Positions 48,300 through 59,053 of a stretch of DNA of 64,000 bases are shown piece after piece. Origin of the DNA: Anthonomus grandis grandis (lineage: Eukaryota > Arthropoda > Insecta > Coleoptera > Curculionidae); assembly GCF_022605725.1 (NCBI RefSeq), contig NC_065550.1, positions 4,774,001-4,838,000 on the forward strand, given 5' to 3'. The notes under the pieces are model-generated. The model was not told the DNA's origin. It searched no databases and was given only the letters and a program-made list of their open reading frames with translations. The position numbers and the translations under genes are program-made. Numbering within the stretch: the stretch's first letter is position 1; the number at the start of each line of letters is the position of its first letter.

Positions 48300-49639
48300 T
48301 ACCACCTAAAAGAAAACAAATTACTAGACCTCCTCTTCCCAATTTAATAATCAAGCAACTACTTACGATGGTAAGAATTTTTTACTATAAACGACCATAG
48401 TTAAATTTTTTATTGATATCCCTTGTTTAGACGATTTACCGATATCGGCTGAAAAATTGAAAAATCTCCGCAAGTTGGTGCCAAACAAGTCACAGTCTGG
48501 TGTCTGGTTTTACTTGAACCGAAAATTTGCTAATTTTGCAATTACATTTAATTGAATAATTCAAGATTCGCTTATTAACACTTTTTGAAACTTTGCACAA
48601 GGATTTGCCAGATTGGTCTCTTCAAAAAGTTATCATACATTTTTTCTGTAAAATGTACCGGGTGGCCAACTAAGAATGGACGTCGGCGATATCTCAGGCC
48701 CCAATAGTCGTAGCCACTTCAAAAAAAAATTTTGTAATAAAAGTGGCCAAGAAAAAATGCTGGAAATTATTTTGAAGTTCATTGGTCAACCGCTAGAGGG
48801 CGCGACAGCTTTTTTAAATCTTAAAATTGCATTTTTGCCAAAAAACCTCCCATAACGTACACCTCAAAATATTATATTAATATTCTAGGAAGATTTCCTC
48901 ACAAAAAAGTTTCTACAAAAATTTCTGTCAGTTGTCAAATAAAGTGGTGGGGGGCGTTTTTAGCTTGAATAAAGAAAACAGCTGAAAATCAGCTATGATT
49001 GGACCGATTTTTTTTAAACATATTTTTTTTTATGTCTATTGTTGCCTTATTTTTTCAACCAAAAAAAAATTTCAAATTACTTTTCCTAAAATCCGCTAGA
49101 GGGCGTTGACTTGTGACTAACCCTTTCTGGCGGATTATTTCAAAAAACTCAAATGCAAGTATATATATTTTTTTACGTCATTAAAAGCGGGGAAGAAAAC
49201 CAAAGAAACTGGTGAAAACGGCACTTCGATATCATTTCTTAAACAAAAGTTATAAAAAAAAAGTGTCCATTCGAAAATAAAAATGACAAAAATGGCGATA
49301 AACTTCTATTTGCTTAGACAAACTGAATAAACTCCATTTATATAAGTATTTTTTTAAACAAACAAACTCATAGTACTCTTTTAGAAAATCCGACATACAG
49401 GATTGATCGTTATACGTTTATTTATACAGGGTGTTAACTAAACCAAGTTGACCAAATGGGCCTATTTTGGGAAAACTGTGCATAGGAAAGTTGAGTTAGT
49501 AGGCTATGGAAACAAAAGTGGCAGGTAACCATGGAAGCAAAATATGTAAATATTTCAGTTAAATGTCATTTTAGCATCTCTTCTTGCGATTGTTAAAGCG
49601 TTTTTAAGTCTCGCTAATAACATCCAATAGTTTTCTTGT

Positions 49640-49790
49640 TAGTTCGCCGTATTGTGAACTTTGTTTTTCCAGTTTTCCGTGTTGTTCCAGTTTTTCGTGT
49701 TGTGCCAGTTGTTCGTATTGTTCCAGTTTTTCCTGTTTTGTTCCAGTTTTTTGTGTTTTGTTCAAGTTTTTTGTTCCTTAACTTTTTATC
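49640..49790 (+). repeat. Minisatellite of about 20 bp units before the transposase
   Basis: Variants of GTTCCAGTTTTTCGTGTT recur about seven times. The array lies in the presumed 5' untranslated part of the mariner gene. Confidence 0.75.
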
Positions 49791-49818
49791 TCTGTTTTTC
49801 GTATTGCTTTGTTTAACA

Positions 49819-51038
49819 ATGCTTTACACAAACGAAGAGGCGTTTGACATAATAGGTACTTATTTTTAATGTATGAGAAATGCCACAGTTGCTGCAAGGG
49901 TGTATGCGCATCAGTATCCTGATAGACGCCATCCTACTGCAAAAGTTTTTCTTCGGACCATACATCGTTTGCGAACGACTGGAAACGTTCGGCTGCCCGT
50001 GTTTCGGAGACAACGCAGGGGACGCACCGAAGACAACATAATAAATGTTTTAGCCTACGTCGAGTTTAATCCTCACTTAAGTACTAGAACAATAGCGCAC
50101 GACCTGGGAGTAAATCGAACTACTGTTCAGAATATTCTTAAGGAGTACAGGTAAGCGATCTTTTGGATATTAATCTTCACTATACGCGATGAGACTTAAT
50201 TTTCCTAAGAAGAGTTCATTTTTTGATGATGATGCTTTAAATGTAAAATTAATTAATTTTTACACGAAAAGCACCAGATTGGTCTATTCTGTTGAATCAG
50301 CAGTCATCATCTTGTTCCAGGTTTCATCCATATCATTTAGTCCTGCATCAAGAATTAAGTGCACAAGATTTTGACCGAAGGCTAGACCATTGTCACTGGC
50401 TTTTGGGTATGATTGTAGAGGATCCTCAGGTGCTTTCAAACATATTGTGGACAGATGAGGCTACATTTCACAGCAATGGAGACGTGAATCTCCACAATAT
50501 TCATTACTGGTCACCAACGAATCCGCACTGTATGCGAGAAGTCCAGCATCAAGGCCGTTGGTCTTTAAATTGTTGGGCAGGAATATTAGGAGGTCGAATT
50601 ATCGGCCAATTTTTTTTTAACAACGGACTAAATGGTGCAAATTATTTGCAGTTTTTAAGGGAGGAATTGCCAATTTTATTAGAGGATGTGCCACTTGAAA
50701 TTCGTCAACGAATGATGTTCCAGCACGGTGGCTGTCCAGCACATTTCGCCCGAAATGTTCGGGAGTTTTTAGATGCTACCTACCCTGGTAGATGGATAGG
50801 ACGGGGCGGTACCTTTCCATGGCCGGCTAGATCACCAGACCTAACGTGCCTGGATTTTTATTTATGGGGTCGAGTTAAAGAAATTGTTTTTGCAACAAGA
50901 CCTACGACGCGACAAAATATGATTGGCCGGATTAGGGATTGCATGCAGACTCTCTCATTTGCTGAGGTAGAGACTGCAGCTTTGTCTACCGAACAAAAGA
51001 TGTTTCAGTGCATAGAAAATGATGGAATGCATTTTTAA
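49819..51038 (+). pseudogene. DD41D mariner transposase with second catalytic Asp lost
   Basis: ATG 49819, stop at 49867-49869, then V-A-A-R-V-Y-A-H-Q-Y-P-D-R and LSTRTIAHDLGVNRTTVQNIL, two helix-turn-helix units. After shifts between 50155 and 50290 the catalytic domain is open to 51038: WTDEATFHSNGDVNLHN (first Asp), M-M-F-Q-H-G-G-C-P-A-H-F, where the family has H-D-G-A-P-P-H-F, and SPDLTCLDFYLWG (third Asp). The Asp-to-Gly change removes the second catalytic residue, so the long open frame does not mean activity. Confidence 0.85.
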
Positions 51039-52465
51039 CATTTGGGGAGGCACTAAATAAATTATATGTATAACATATTATTTATTGTACCACCTAAGAT
51101 TTCTTAAAATTGTATGTAGAATTTAAATATCAAATAACATATTATAGAGTGTTCTATTTAAAATAAGCAAGTTTTCATCTACATCCGGTATCATCAAAAT
51201 TGTTAAAAGTGTCAAATTATTTTATTTTTGTATCTTTAATTAACTTTTCTATGGTATGGTATGGTGCCAAATTTTTAAAACTTTCCTATAGAACAACTAT
51301 AAACTGTATGCACAGTTTTCCCAAAATAGGCCAATTTGGTCAACTTTATTTAGTTAACACCCTGTAATAAATAAACGTATAACGATCAATTCTATAACTC
51401 GGATTTCCTAAAACACTACTGAGTTTGTTTCTTTTTAAAAATACTTAGTTAATACGAGTTTATTCAGCTTGTGTAAGCAAATAGTAATTTATGGGCATTT
51501 TTATCACTTTTATTTTCGAATGGACACTATTTTGTTAATAAGTTTAGTTTAACAAGTGATATCGAAGTGCCGTTTTCACCAGTTTCTTTGGTTTTCTTCC
51601 CCGCTTTTAATGACGTAAGAAAATATATATAGTTGCATTTGAGTTTTTTTAAATAATCCGTCAGAAAGGGTTAGTCACAAGTCAACGCCCTCTAGCGGAT
51701 TTTAGGAAAAGTAATTTGAATTTTTTTTTTGGTTGAAAAAATAAGACAACAATAGACTTAAAAAAAATATATGTTTAAGAAAAATCGGTCCAGTCACAGC
51801 TGATTTTCAGCTGTTTTCTTTATTCAAGCTAAAAACGCCCCCCACCACTTTATTTGACAACTGACAGAAATTTTTGTAGAAACTTTTTTGTGAGGAAATC
51901 TTCCTAGAATATTAATATAATATTTTGAGGTGTACGTTATTGGAGGTTTTTTGGCAAAAATGCAATTTTAAGATTTAAAGAAGCTGTCGCGCCCTCTAGC
52001 GGTTGACCAATGAACTTCAAAATAATTTCCAGCATTTTTTTTTGGCCACTTTTATTACAAAAATTTTTTTTTCAAGGCGCTACGACTATTAGGGCCTGAG
52101 ATATCGCCGACGTTCATTCTTAGTTGGCCACCCGGTACAGGGAAGCCAATAATTGGCCCCCTTAAAATTTACATGGGATTTGCTATGTTCCGCTCGGCGA
52201 CGCACCACCCGGTATAGTAAATTTTACTTACAAGCTTTAAAAAGAGCATGTTGCGAACATTTTGAAAATTATAGCGTTTTGAAATTACAGTTTTTTTAAT
52301 TAGCTTAAATTTCGTTTTCTGAAAAATTTGACAAATATGACTTAGCCTATTTTTTTCCTGGGATCTTGAACTGAATACTGTATTTAATATTTATAGCATT
52401 ATCATTTAATAATCCGGATAATATAAGCTTAATATTAATGAATTATAAGATTATTGTTTACTTAC

Positions 52466-53147
52466 TTTGACCCTGCTTTTTCCTGAATTTCAACCTCATT
52501 ATCACTTAGAAGCCGTTTAGTTCCTCCCTTTTCTTCAATTTCTGGTTCCGAATCAGATTGCGTGGATTTTAACGGTCGTACTGCTTTTTTCTTGAATGGA
52601 CTTGCCACGTCAGAACCATCGCTATCTGGCCGCATATCTGAATCACTCTGGGTTTCTGATAATGGCCGAACTGACTTTCGCTTCAGAATGACTGACTGGC
52701 TGCTATCGCTTTCACTTAACTTCTCTGCTTCTTCTATGCTTAACTTGTTCAGCACTCTAATATCAGCTTTCTGGGTTGGGGCATTAAACATATCGTCTGA
52801 GTTTTCTGACGCAAAATCAATGTTCTTTTTAGCAATACTCGTGTCAGAATTATGGTCAAACAAGGATTTTTTGACCTTATCTGCAGGTTTACATTCGGTA
52901 GTTTTGACCATTTTCTCACTGCTTTTTGAAGTTCCTTTTGGCGACTTTCTATCTCGTTTAAGGGGTGTTTTGCGGATAGGTTTTACAACGGTTGTCTCGT
53001 CGCTGCTACTTTGACTATCCTCGATGTTTTTAGATTGCTGTAACTTCTCTTTTCTTCGATTCATGTAATATTGTTGAATCACCTTAAAAAGCGCCTTTCG
53101 ATCCTTATCCTTCAGTTTCTTCTTAGACTTACTAGTATTTAAATTCC
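52466..53147 (-). CDS. Host gene exon 5: Lys-rich then Ser/Asp-rich segment
   Basis: This 682-bp exon has acceptor ATCGTAG and donor GTAAGT. It begins with a Lys-rich helical stretch (SKSKKKLKDKDRKALFKVIQ), passes through basic and proline-containing sequence, and ends in acidic repeats. One F-x-x-x-T-Q motif (MFNAPTQ) is encoded near 52771-52795, linking it to exon 3. Two related units, SVRPLSETQSDSD and AVRPLKSTQSDSE, and two EKGG/EKAG units near the 3' end look like short internal duplications. The exon lies downstream of an 8.1-kb intron holding a Tigger element. Nuclear localisation is likely from the basic clusters but unproven. Confidence 0.85.
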
Positions 53148-53205
53148 CTACGATAAAATTATGCATAGCAATATAACTTATAACGTGTTCTTTAATAGTT
53201 CTTAC

Positions 53206-53235
53206 CATCTGAGCTATCCGAGCCAGAAACGTCAC
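53206..53235 (-). CDS. Host gene micro-exon 4 (30 bp)
   Basis: A 30-bp exon between a TTTTTTTAG acceptor and a GTAAGA donor. It encodes Gly-Asp-Val-Ser-Gly-Ser-Asp-Ser-Ser-Asp and keeps phase 1 on both sides. The alternative is to read straight through the following 58-bp intron, which also stays open, but that uses another frame here and gives a hydrophobic peptide unlike the rest of the protein. The Ser/Asp composition therefore favours splicing. Confidence 0.6.
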
Positions 53236-53370
53236 CTAAAAAAACGAAAAATAAACTTGTAGTAGCAGAAATGTTGTGTAATTTAAAGACATATATTTAA
53301 ATTCAAAGTTTTGTAGTCCAATAGGAAACAAATTTAAAAACTCAAATTCAATTCAAGTTCAAAAACTAGC

Positions 53371-53419
53371 TTTATTATCACAGAGTTGCGTCAGCAATCA
53401 GCAACTCTGTGATAATAAA
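53371..53419. repeat. Perfect 19-bp inverted repeat in intron
   Basis: TTTATTATCACAGAGTTGC at 53371-53389 and its exact complement at 53401-53419 around an 11-base loop. Located in the intron between exons 3 and 4, 135 bp upstream of exon 4 on the transcript. No retrotransposon or gene explains it. Confidence 0.9.
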
Positions 53420-53631
53420 CCTGGCTATGAGCTAAATTAATCCTAATAAAATAAAAATATCACGGAGTACAGAACGATATTCTTGAGTATAAAAATGAGA
53501 GGTGTGTATAATATACATTCAAAATTCAACGATATTAAAATACATAAAAAATAATACAACCTAATTATACAGTGAGGACGCGCAGGTTGGCATAAATTTT
53601 GGTGATTTTTTTGATGATGAATTCAGGTATA

Positions 53632-54100
53632 CAGGGTGAACCAAAAATAAGCAACGACCATCAACTTCAATTTTTTAAATGGAAACATCTATGTTTTATT
53701 CCATTTTTAAATTTTGCATAGAATTTTAAGTATATTTTGTATACCATGTCTTATACCTAATACTAACATTATTAATAAATTTGCAACTGTATGGGTCATT
53801 TGAGCATATTCAAACATGTTTTTTCATAGTTTTTTAACAGGTATATTGTTGATTGTTGATAACTTGTCACCATTTAATCGCATGGAAACAGTATGTATTA
53901 CTTTACGTAAATGTCAAGTGCAGTTGCAAAGTTTAAAAGTATGGCGCGTTTAACTGAAAAACAAAGAATTGAAATTTTGATGATGGTAGGATATGGCGAC
54001 AAGACTCGAACACAGGCCGAAGTCTTGGATCTGTTTAACAATAAGTACCCGGAGGCGTATTTACATACTATACTACAGCACAGAGCACCATAGAACTCGG
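53632..54100 (+). mobile_element. Truncated DD41D mariner, left end and N-terminal coding part
   Basis: Begins CAGGGTGAACCAAAAATAAGC with TA before it, and its terminal stretch matches the mariner at 36497 (ACGACCATCAACTTCA, ATGTCTTATACCTA). The coding start 53911-54093 reads M-A-R-L-T-E-K-Q-R-I-E-I-L then GYGDKTRTQAEVLDLFNNK, the first DNA-binding helices. The element stops abruptly at about 54100; the rest is absent. Confidence 0.7.
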
Positions 54101-54158
54101 CGGCTCTGCACTGCAGTATAATATGTAGTTGACAAATGCGCTTATTTATCACTACATA

Positions 54159-54950
54159 CTATACTACGCTACAGAGCATTAGAAAGAAAAATGTTTTTAT
54201 GTGATTTGTTTGGTGCTGTAAAATTGGTAGTAACACAACAATTTTGTTTTTTTCAAAGAACAGTAAAGGCCCCAAATTCGATCCTTGAGGCACCCCAGAT
54301 GAAGCCAAATACAACTCAGGCTTGAAGCCGTTATAAGAAACAAATTGTTGCCTTGAAGTAAGATATGATCTGAAAAAAGAGACAAGTGATGGACTAAATC
54401 CAAAAGAGCATAGTTTTTTAAGTACAGTAAAATGATCAATGCAGTCAAGGGCCTTTGAGAAGTCTGTGTAAACTACATCAGTCTGGCCGACGTCATCAAT
54501 AGCATGACTTAAAAATTGAGTAAATTGAAGCAGATTAGACATTGTAGAACGTTGGGGCATAAATCCATGTTGCTGAGTGGCGATGAGTCTATGAACTGCT
54601 GGAAACATGCGGTTGTATATGACTTTCTCAAAATTACTCTAAGAGCATAGCAACCAGAAGAAACTTTATTGCATAACTTGGTACTATGATCTTAAAATTT
54701 AAGGCCATTCTCAATTGTAAAACCCAAAAATCTGCTAGGATGGTGCCTTAAAATAGGCTTATTGTTTAACAGAACATTATCCATAGAGCACTTAAAACTC
54801 AACACGTTTGTTGTTGAGGCATTAAAACAAAAATTATTTGCATCACACCACTCCTTAATTACTTCAAGATCAGTTTTTACTGTCATTTCGAAATCTGTCA
54901 AATTCCTCTTATGCCTCTCATAAAATGGTGGTGTCATCAGGAAATATTGT
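54159..54950 (-). pseudogene. Rearranged Jockey-type RT, domains in inverted order
   Basis: On the minus strand, 54937-54692 encodes the part that follows the YADD box (D-L-E-V-I-K-E-W-C-D-A-N-N, F-L-G-F-T-I-E-N). Downstream of it, 54608-54159 encodes the part that should precede it: I-A-T-Q-Q-H-G-F-M-P-Q-R-S-T, VVYTDFSKALDCIDH (motif A) and GVPQGSNLGPLLF. The join lies near 54640 (C-N-K-V-S-S-G-C-Y-A-L-R, then F-E-K-V-I-Y-N-R type sequence in another frame). The YADD box itself is missing. Both parts are of one Jockey-like family. Confidence 0.75.
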
Positions 54951-55299
54951 CACTTGCCTTTTATCGGTAAGGTGCGTCCAGACCGGGTGCACCGAACCGC
55001 GCAAAACGTTGTGCAACGTTGCATTGCATTCAGTGTGGACGGGAAAGTGCGCACAAACACTTGAGCTTAAATGGAGAGCGGAAACAATTAAAAAATGTGT
55101 GCTGGGTTACCATGATTTTGTCTTATATTGACTTAGATTTATTACTTACTTTGATTTATTATTAAAAATGAACGCTTCAAGTTCTTGTCGTTACAAGAAT
55201 CCTAAGAATTATAAGTTTAATTCTGTTTGTGGGAAAAACTTTAATATTAATTATTATATTTTTCTTGTTCTGTTAATATGTTGACATTTTCCGAGCGTG
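54951..55299. other. Possible MITE with GC-rich end
   Basis: GGTGCGTCCAGACCGGG at about 54970 and CAGTGTGGACGGG at about 55031 form a short imperfect inverse pair around GC-rich sequence, like termini of some Harbinger- or hAT-derived MITEs. No coding sequence. Confidence 0.3.
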
Positions 55300-56420
55300 G
55301 GATCAAGGGGAGTTTACTGCTTTAATTTTACTTGACTACTTAAAGGCATTCGACTTAATTAATCATAGGCTTTTATTATCAATTTTAAGTTATATAGGAT
55401 TTTCAAGAGATGCAATACCATTTTTTAAATCATTTTTGGGTAATCGTAGCCAGCAGATCGTTTTGAATGGTATAAAATCTAACTCAGCACCTTTATCAGT
55501 TCCTCAGGGAAGTATCCTGGCGCCCTTGTTGTACACAATTTATACATGTCGATTTAAAGACCATTTAAAATTCATCACCATCATTTGTATGCGGACGACA
55601 CCCAACTCTATCTTCACTTTCACCCAAATAATACAGAAATTGCCAATAGAAATATAAATTTGGATTTAAAAAGTATAATAGAAATCTCAACGTGTCACGA
55701 TCTAAAGATAAACCCTTCAAAATCATCCGTTACTGTATTCGGAGGAGATAAAAATAATAGATTGAGAGTTAGCAACCAGCTTAATATACAAATTAATAAC
55801 GTCACCATTCCATTAACTAACACGTCCAAATCATTGGGACTTGTTATTGACTCTGATCTTCGGTTTCATGAGCATGTCACAGAAAAGCTCCGAAAAGCCT
55901 ATGGTGCTCTTAAACTTATTTATAATCAAAGAAAATTCAATGAAAAAATCAAAAATTAAAAAAACATCTATGTGACTCCTTAGTGCTATCCAACTTTAAC
56001 CACTGTGGGACAGTATATGGCCCATGTTTGGATCAGTTTGATTCTCGTAGAATTCAGAAAGTACAAAATGCGTGCCTTCGCCTTAATTTTGGGATACGCC
56101 GCAGAAATTGGATCTCTCATAAGCTTATAGACATCGGCTGGCTTAATATGTATAACCGCAGAACACTACACTTTCTTTCGTTGGGCTACAAGGTAATAAA
56201 ATTTAAATCTCCCCAATACTTGTATGATCAGCAGATTTTAGAATTAACAACAATAATCGTTACTTACGCAATTTACATCTTCTTACTATTCCTCGACACA
56301 GAAAAGAACTTCTTAAACGAAGCTTTTCATATAATTTGGCTTCCAGCTTGAATTCCTTAACAATTACATCATTTGAACAGTATCTGGTCTGCGTACCAGA
56401 ATACTGACGTAACACGGCCT
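55300..56420 (+). pseudogene. Non-LTR reverse transcriptase, frameshifted, with TTA-repeat tail
   Basis: Motif A is LLDYLKAFDLINHRLLLSIL (about 55325-55385), then VPQGSILAPLLYTIY (about 55500), then, one frame over, M-Y-A-D-D-T-Q-L-Y-L-H-F (55585). The post-catalytic L-K-I-N-P-S-K-S-S-V block and FHEHVTEKLRKAYGALKLIY follow. After another shift 55983-56351 carries the C-terminal GPCLDQFDSRRIQKVQNACLR part. Catalytic Asp residues remain; the sequence upstream of motif A is missing. A TTATTATTA run at about 56500-56518 looks like the 3' tail of a CR1/Jockey-like element. Confidence 0.75.
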
Positions 56421-56519
56421 TTTATTTTTCATAGACATTGTGTATTTCTTAATTTTTATATTGTATTTTGTACTTGTTTATGAAAAGTAATAAATTTTGT
56501 TTATTATTATTATATTAAG

Positions 56520-57384
56520 CTTACGATATCTTTCATACGATATAGGGTAGTATCACCGCCTTTCTCTTTGAGTAAGGTGGCATCGGTTTTCATAATCGTG
56601 ATTCGTTCCTTTTTTTCTCTCAAATCCGTACTGTTTGCTAAACGTAATAAGAATTGCATTTTTTATAGGCAAATCAAATATTTTGAATTTGAATTGATTA
56701 ATAAGCCAGATAAAATTAATGGACAAATCTGCCAAAACTAAATTACAAACAGAATACATTTTTATTTTATTGTTGTTCTTTCTAGAAAACTTTCATGATC
56801 TTATAGGGATAGGGTGACCCAAAAAAAAAATTAATTAAACGTTAGATCTGAAATTTTTGTTATTGATTTCTGTTTTTTTTTTAATTATTTATATAATAAA
56901 AGAGGGCCATTGTACTTTATTTAAAATTTTAAAGAAAAATTATGTGTTTTTTCTTGACGTCCGCTAATGATAAAACGTAATTATTTACTATTTGACTAAT
57001 TTTTATGCTTTCTCAAAATCTTACTAAATATTGTCAGAATTTTGATATACAGGCTGATGTATTAACAAGGTCCGTTCTTTTAGTCTTGATCATTTTGTTT
57101 TTTTTTATTTGATTGATTAACAAATCAGTAAAATTAATCGATTAGGCTCAATACATTAAATTTAATTTTTCAAAAGATAGGACCAATTATCAATTTGGGT
57201 AAAAACAGTAAAACACACAATATCTTCGTAAAAAGGCATTATTGACCTTGTATTGTATTATTGAACTAATATGGTTGATTTGGAAGCATCCACATAATCG
57301 GTATAAGCAGTTAAGGTACGTACATACATTTACCAATAAATCACCTTGTATATGATATGTTAAAATGTCTTTTTTGATTAAGGA
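56520..57384. other. Intron stretch, no gene seen
   Basis: AT-rich; the small minus-strand open frame here has no family signal. Confidence 0.45.
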
Positions 57385-57620
57385 CTAACAATATTAACTA
57401 TAATGGTATTGTACTGGAAACTGATTTAACAGACCACTTTCCGCTTTATTTGAACATATGGCTTGACATAGATGAAAACCAACAAACACCAACATTTGAC
57501 CATCAAAACTATATCTCATATAATGATGATCAATTTCTTAATTCACTGGAAAATGAAACCTGGGAACATGTAACAGTTGCTCAGGACGCAGAGTTGGCTT
57601 ATAAGTTTTTTAAAACTTTT
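57385..57620 (+). pseudogene. Endonuclease C-terminus of a Jockey-like element
   Basis: The frame reads I-V-L-E-T-D-L-T-D-H-F-P-L-Y-L, where D-H is the last catalytic pair of APE-type endonucleases, then N-Y-I-S-Y-N-D-D-Q-F-L-N-S-L and W-E-H-V, the normal start of the linker. No upstream endonuclease core remains. Confidence 0.65.
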
Positions 57621-57744
57621 TAGACGTAATAATTGCAGACAAACTGGAACTAACCAATACCTGTAACAAGTACTTTGCAAATGTGGGGGAAAAATGGCTG
57701 CTGAAATTCCAACAGCTCATCTGATGTGGGTAACTCCTACAATA

Positions 57745-58283
57745 CCGGGTGACACAGAAAAAAGGGAACTTTGTTACTTTTCAAGATAAACAAATGAAAT
57801 TTGGTAGATCGATAGAATAGTTATAAGAGCAACTTTTGCCATGCAATTCCCCATTCGTCGTTATTAATTTGTAATTTTTTATTTGTCTATTATTGTTATT
57901 CATGACCTACTATTAAATTATGCATTTAGTTTAAAAAATTGTTAGTTATTTGTGTATTTAAAAAAACATAAGTTTGGGCTATAACTCAAAAACTATTAAT
58001 CAAAAAATATATATATCTACAGCACCAAATTGTACTAAAAAAAAATTATAAGAATGAGTTTTTACTTTTACAAAAACTTTTAAAATAACGGAGATACGAG
58101 GTGAGTCCCAAAATGCAAAAATTTCAAAAATGCCCTGTATCTTAAAAAATAAAAGGGCTATGAAAATTTTGTTAACAGCATCTTTAATTTTACGAAAAAG
58201 TAGCAGTCTCGCGAAAACTGCAACTCTCTATCTCTAAAAATAACGGAGATATCCCGCAAAAGTACCCAAAATGGGACACCCTG
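57745..58283. mobile_element. MITE of mariner type
   Basis: About 539 bp, ends CCGGGTGACAC and ACACCCTG next to TA on both sides. Non-coding. Confidence 0.55.
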
Positions 58284-58843
58284 TACATTTTCTAAATAAA
58301 TAAATAAATTGTTTAGCCCTGAAAATGACGTGGAGAGTATCGAAAGGTTAACTAAAGGAAAAATAGATTTGTAAATGTATTATATTATGCACAGTACACA
58401 GTCTAAAAAAGCTGAGAGTGGTTTAGGGGAGACTGGGGTTAGTTGACACAGGGGCAAGTTGAAACATCCGGTTTCACGCGAAAACGGTAGATGGCAGGAG
58501 TATCGAAAAATATCGATTTAGCTCGCCTTGGGACCCTCTACCTTCGAGTGTACCCGTAGATCAGTCGGCTACCAACTGTGACAGCAAGCACACATTTTAT
58601 GTTATTAAGCTGGTCGAGTAAATAAAGTGCGACGCAGTTTTTCTTTCATAACAGTGTAAAAACCTTAAGGATTATTAATATTTTTGGATAAATAGTGAAC
58701 GAAGGTATGTTTTATGATATTCTACTCTCAAATGCATGATTTTTTCGGTTTAGTTTTAGTTATGAAAAATATAATAAAATGCCGTCCTGTGGGGATAAGT
58801 TGACACTTGTTTCAACTTACCCCCAAACGATTTTGTATGTACG

Positions 58844-58844
<1 letters not shown>

Positions 58845-58894
<50 letters not shown>
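58845..58894. repeat. (TA)25 microsatellite
   Basis: Uninterrupted TA run in the 5' non-coding part of Tigger element 3. The open frame over it on the minus strand is an artefact. Confidence 0.95.
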
Positions 58895-58900
<6 letters not shown>

Positions 58901-59053
58901 AGAGAGAACGAATAATACACATGAGAGATATTACCGATATTCATCGCGCGCGTAACAAATTTGTAGCTCTATCGGGTCGCAGACTAACACCGTCAGAAGC
59001 TCTGTTTTTGGCATGTTCCCCACAACAATTTATGTGTTTTTTTAAGGTATGAA

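Larger units (their letters stand above)
44588..48557 (+). pseudogene. Third DNCxGQNKN-family copy, split by a Tigger element
   Basis: The first piece (44588-44887) has K-A-F-I-S-L-H-G-I-T, as in the copy at 21598. Frames 44950-45204 and on give NVGKKATNEVSLF, V-C-D-S-C-A-S-Q-N-K-N-Y-T-F (the DNCxGQNKN block with small changes, about 45210-45245), then H-S-Y-M-E-C-D-K-D-M-G. Coding resumes after the Tigger at 48302 (P-P-K-R-K-Q-I-T-R-P-P-L-P), has an intron (GTAAGA near 48372 to TTTAG near 48429) and ends DLPISAEKLKNLRKL...FYLNRKF at a stop near 48555. Several frameshifts precede the Tigger, so the gene was already decaying or has decayed since. Its terminal repeats were not found. Confidence 0.7.
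49436..51364 (+). mobile_element. DD41D mariner inside the inverted arms
   Basis: Own termini CAGGGTGTTAACTAAACCAAG and mirror, with TA outside (49434-49435, 51365-51366). The TA-flanked ends stand in symmetrical sequence (ATACGTTTATTTA on one side, its complement on the other). Confidence 0.85.
48658..52135. mobile_element. 780-bp inverted-arm element with a mariner at its centre
   Basis: Arms start CCGGGTGGCCAACTAAGAATGG at 48658 and mirror to 52135, TA on both sides (48656-48657, 52136-52137). They run, nearly identical, about 780 bp to the termini of a mariner (49436-51364) and on into it for a further 55 bp or so. Each arm contains ATAAAGTGGTGGGGGGCG and CGCCCTCTAGCGG-type motifs. No coding sequence is in the arms. 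Confidence 0.85.

Noticed and set aside
52562..53014. 150-codon plus-strand open frame
   Set aside because: Antisense of host exon 5, which has splice and composition support.
53148..53235. Reading exons 4 and 5 as one continuous frame
   Set aside because: The read-through peptide is hydrophobic and in another frame for exon 4; splicing gives a Ser/Asp peptide consistent with the rest.
58756..58944. Minus-strand open frame rich in Tyr-Ile repeats
   Set aside because: It is the translation of the (TA)25 microsatellite.
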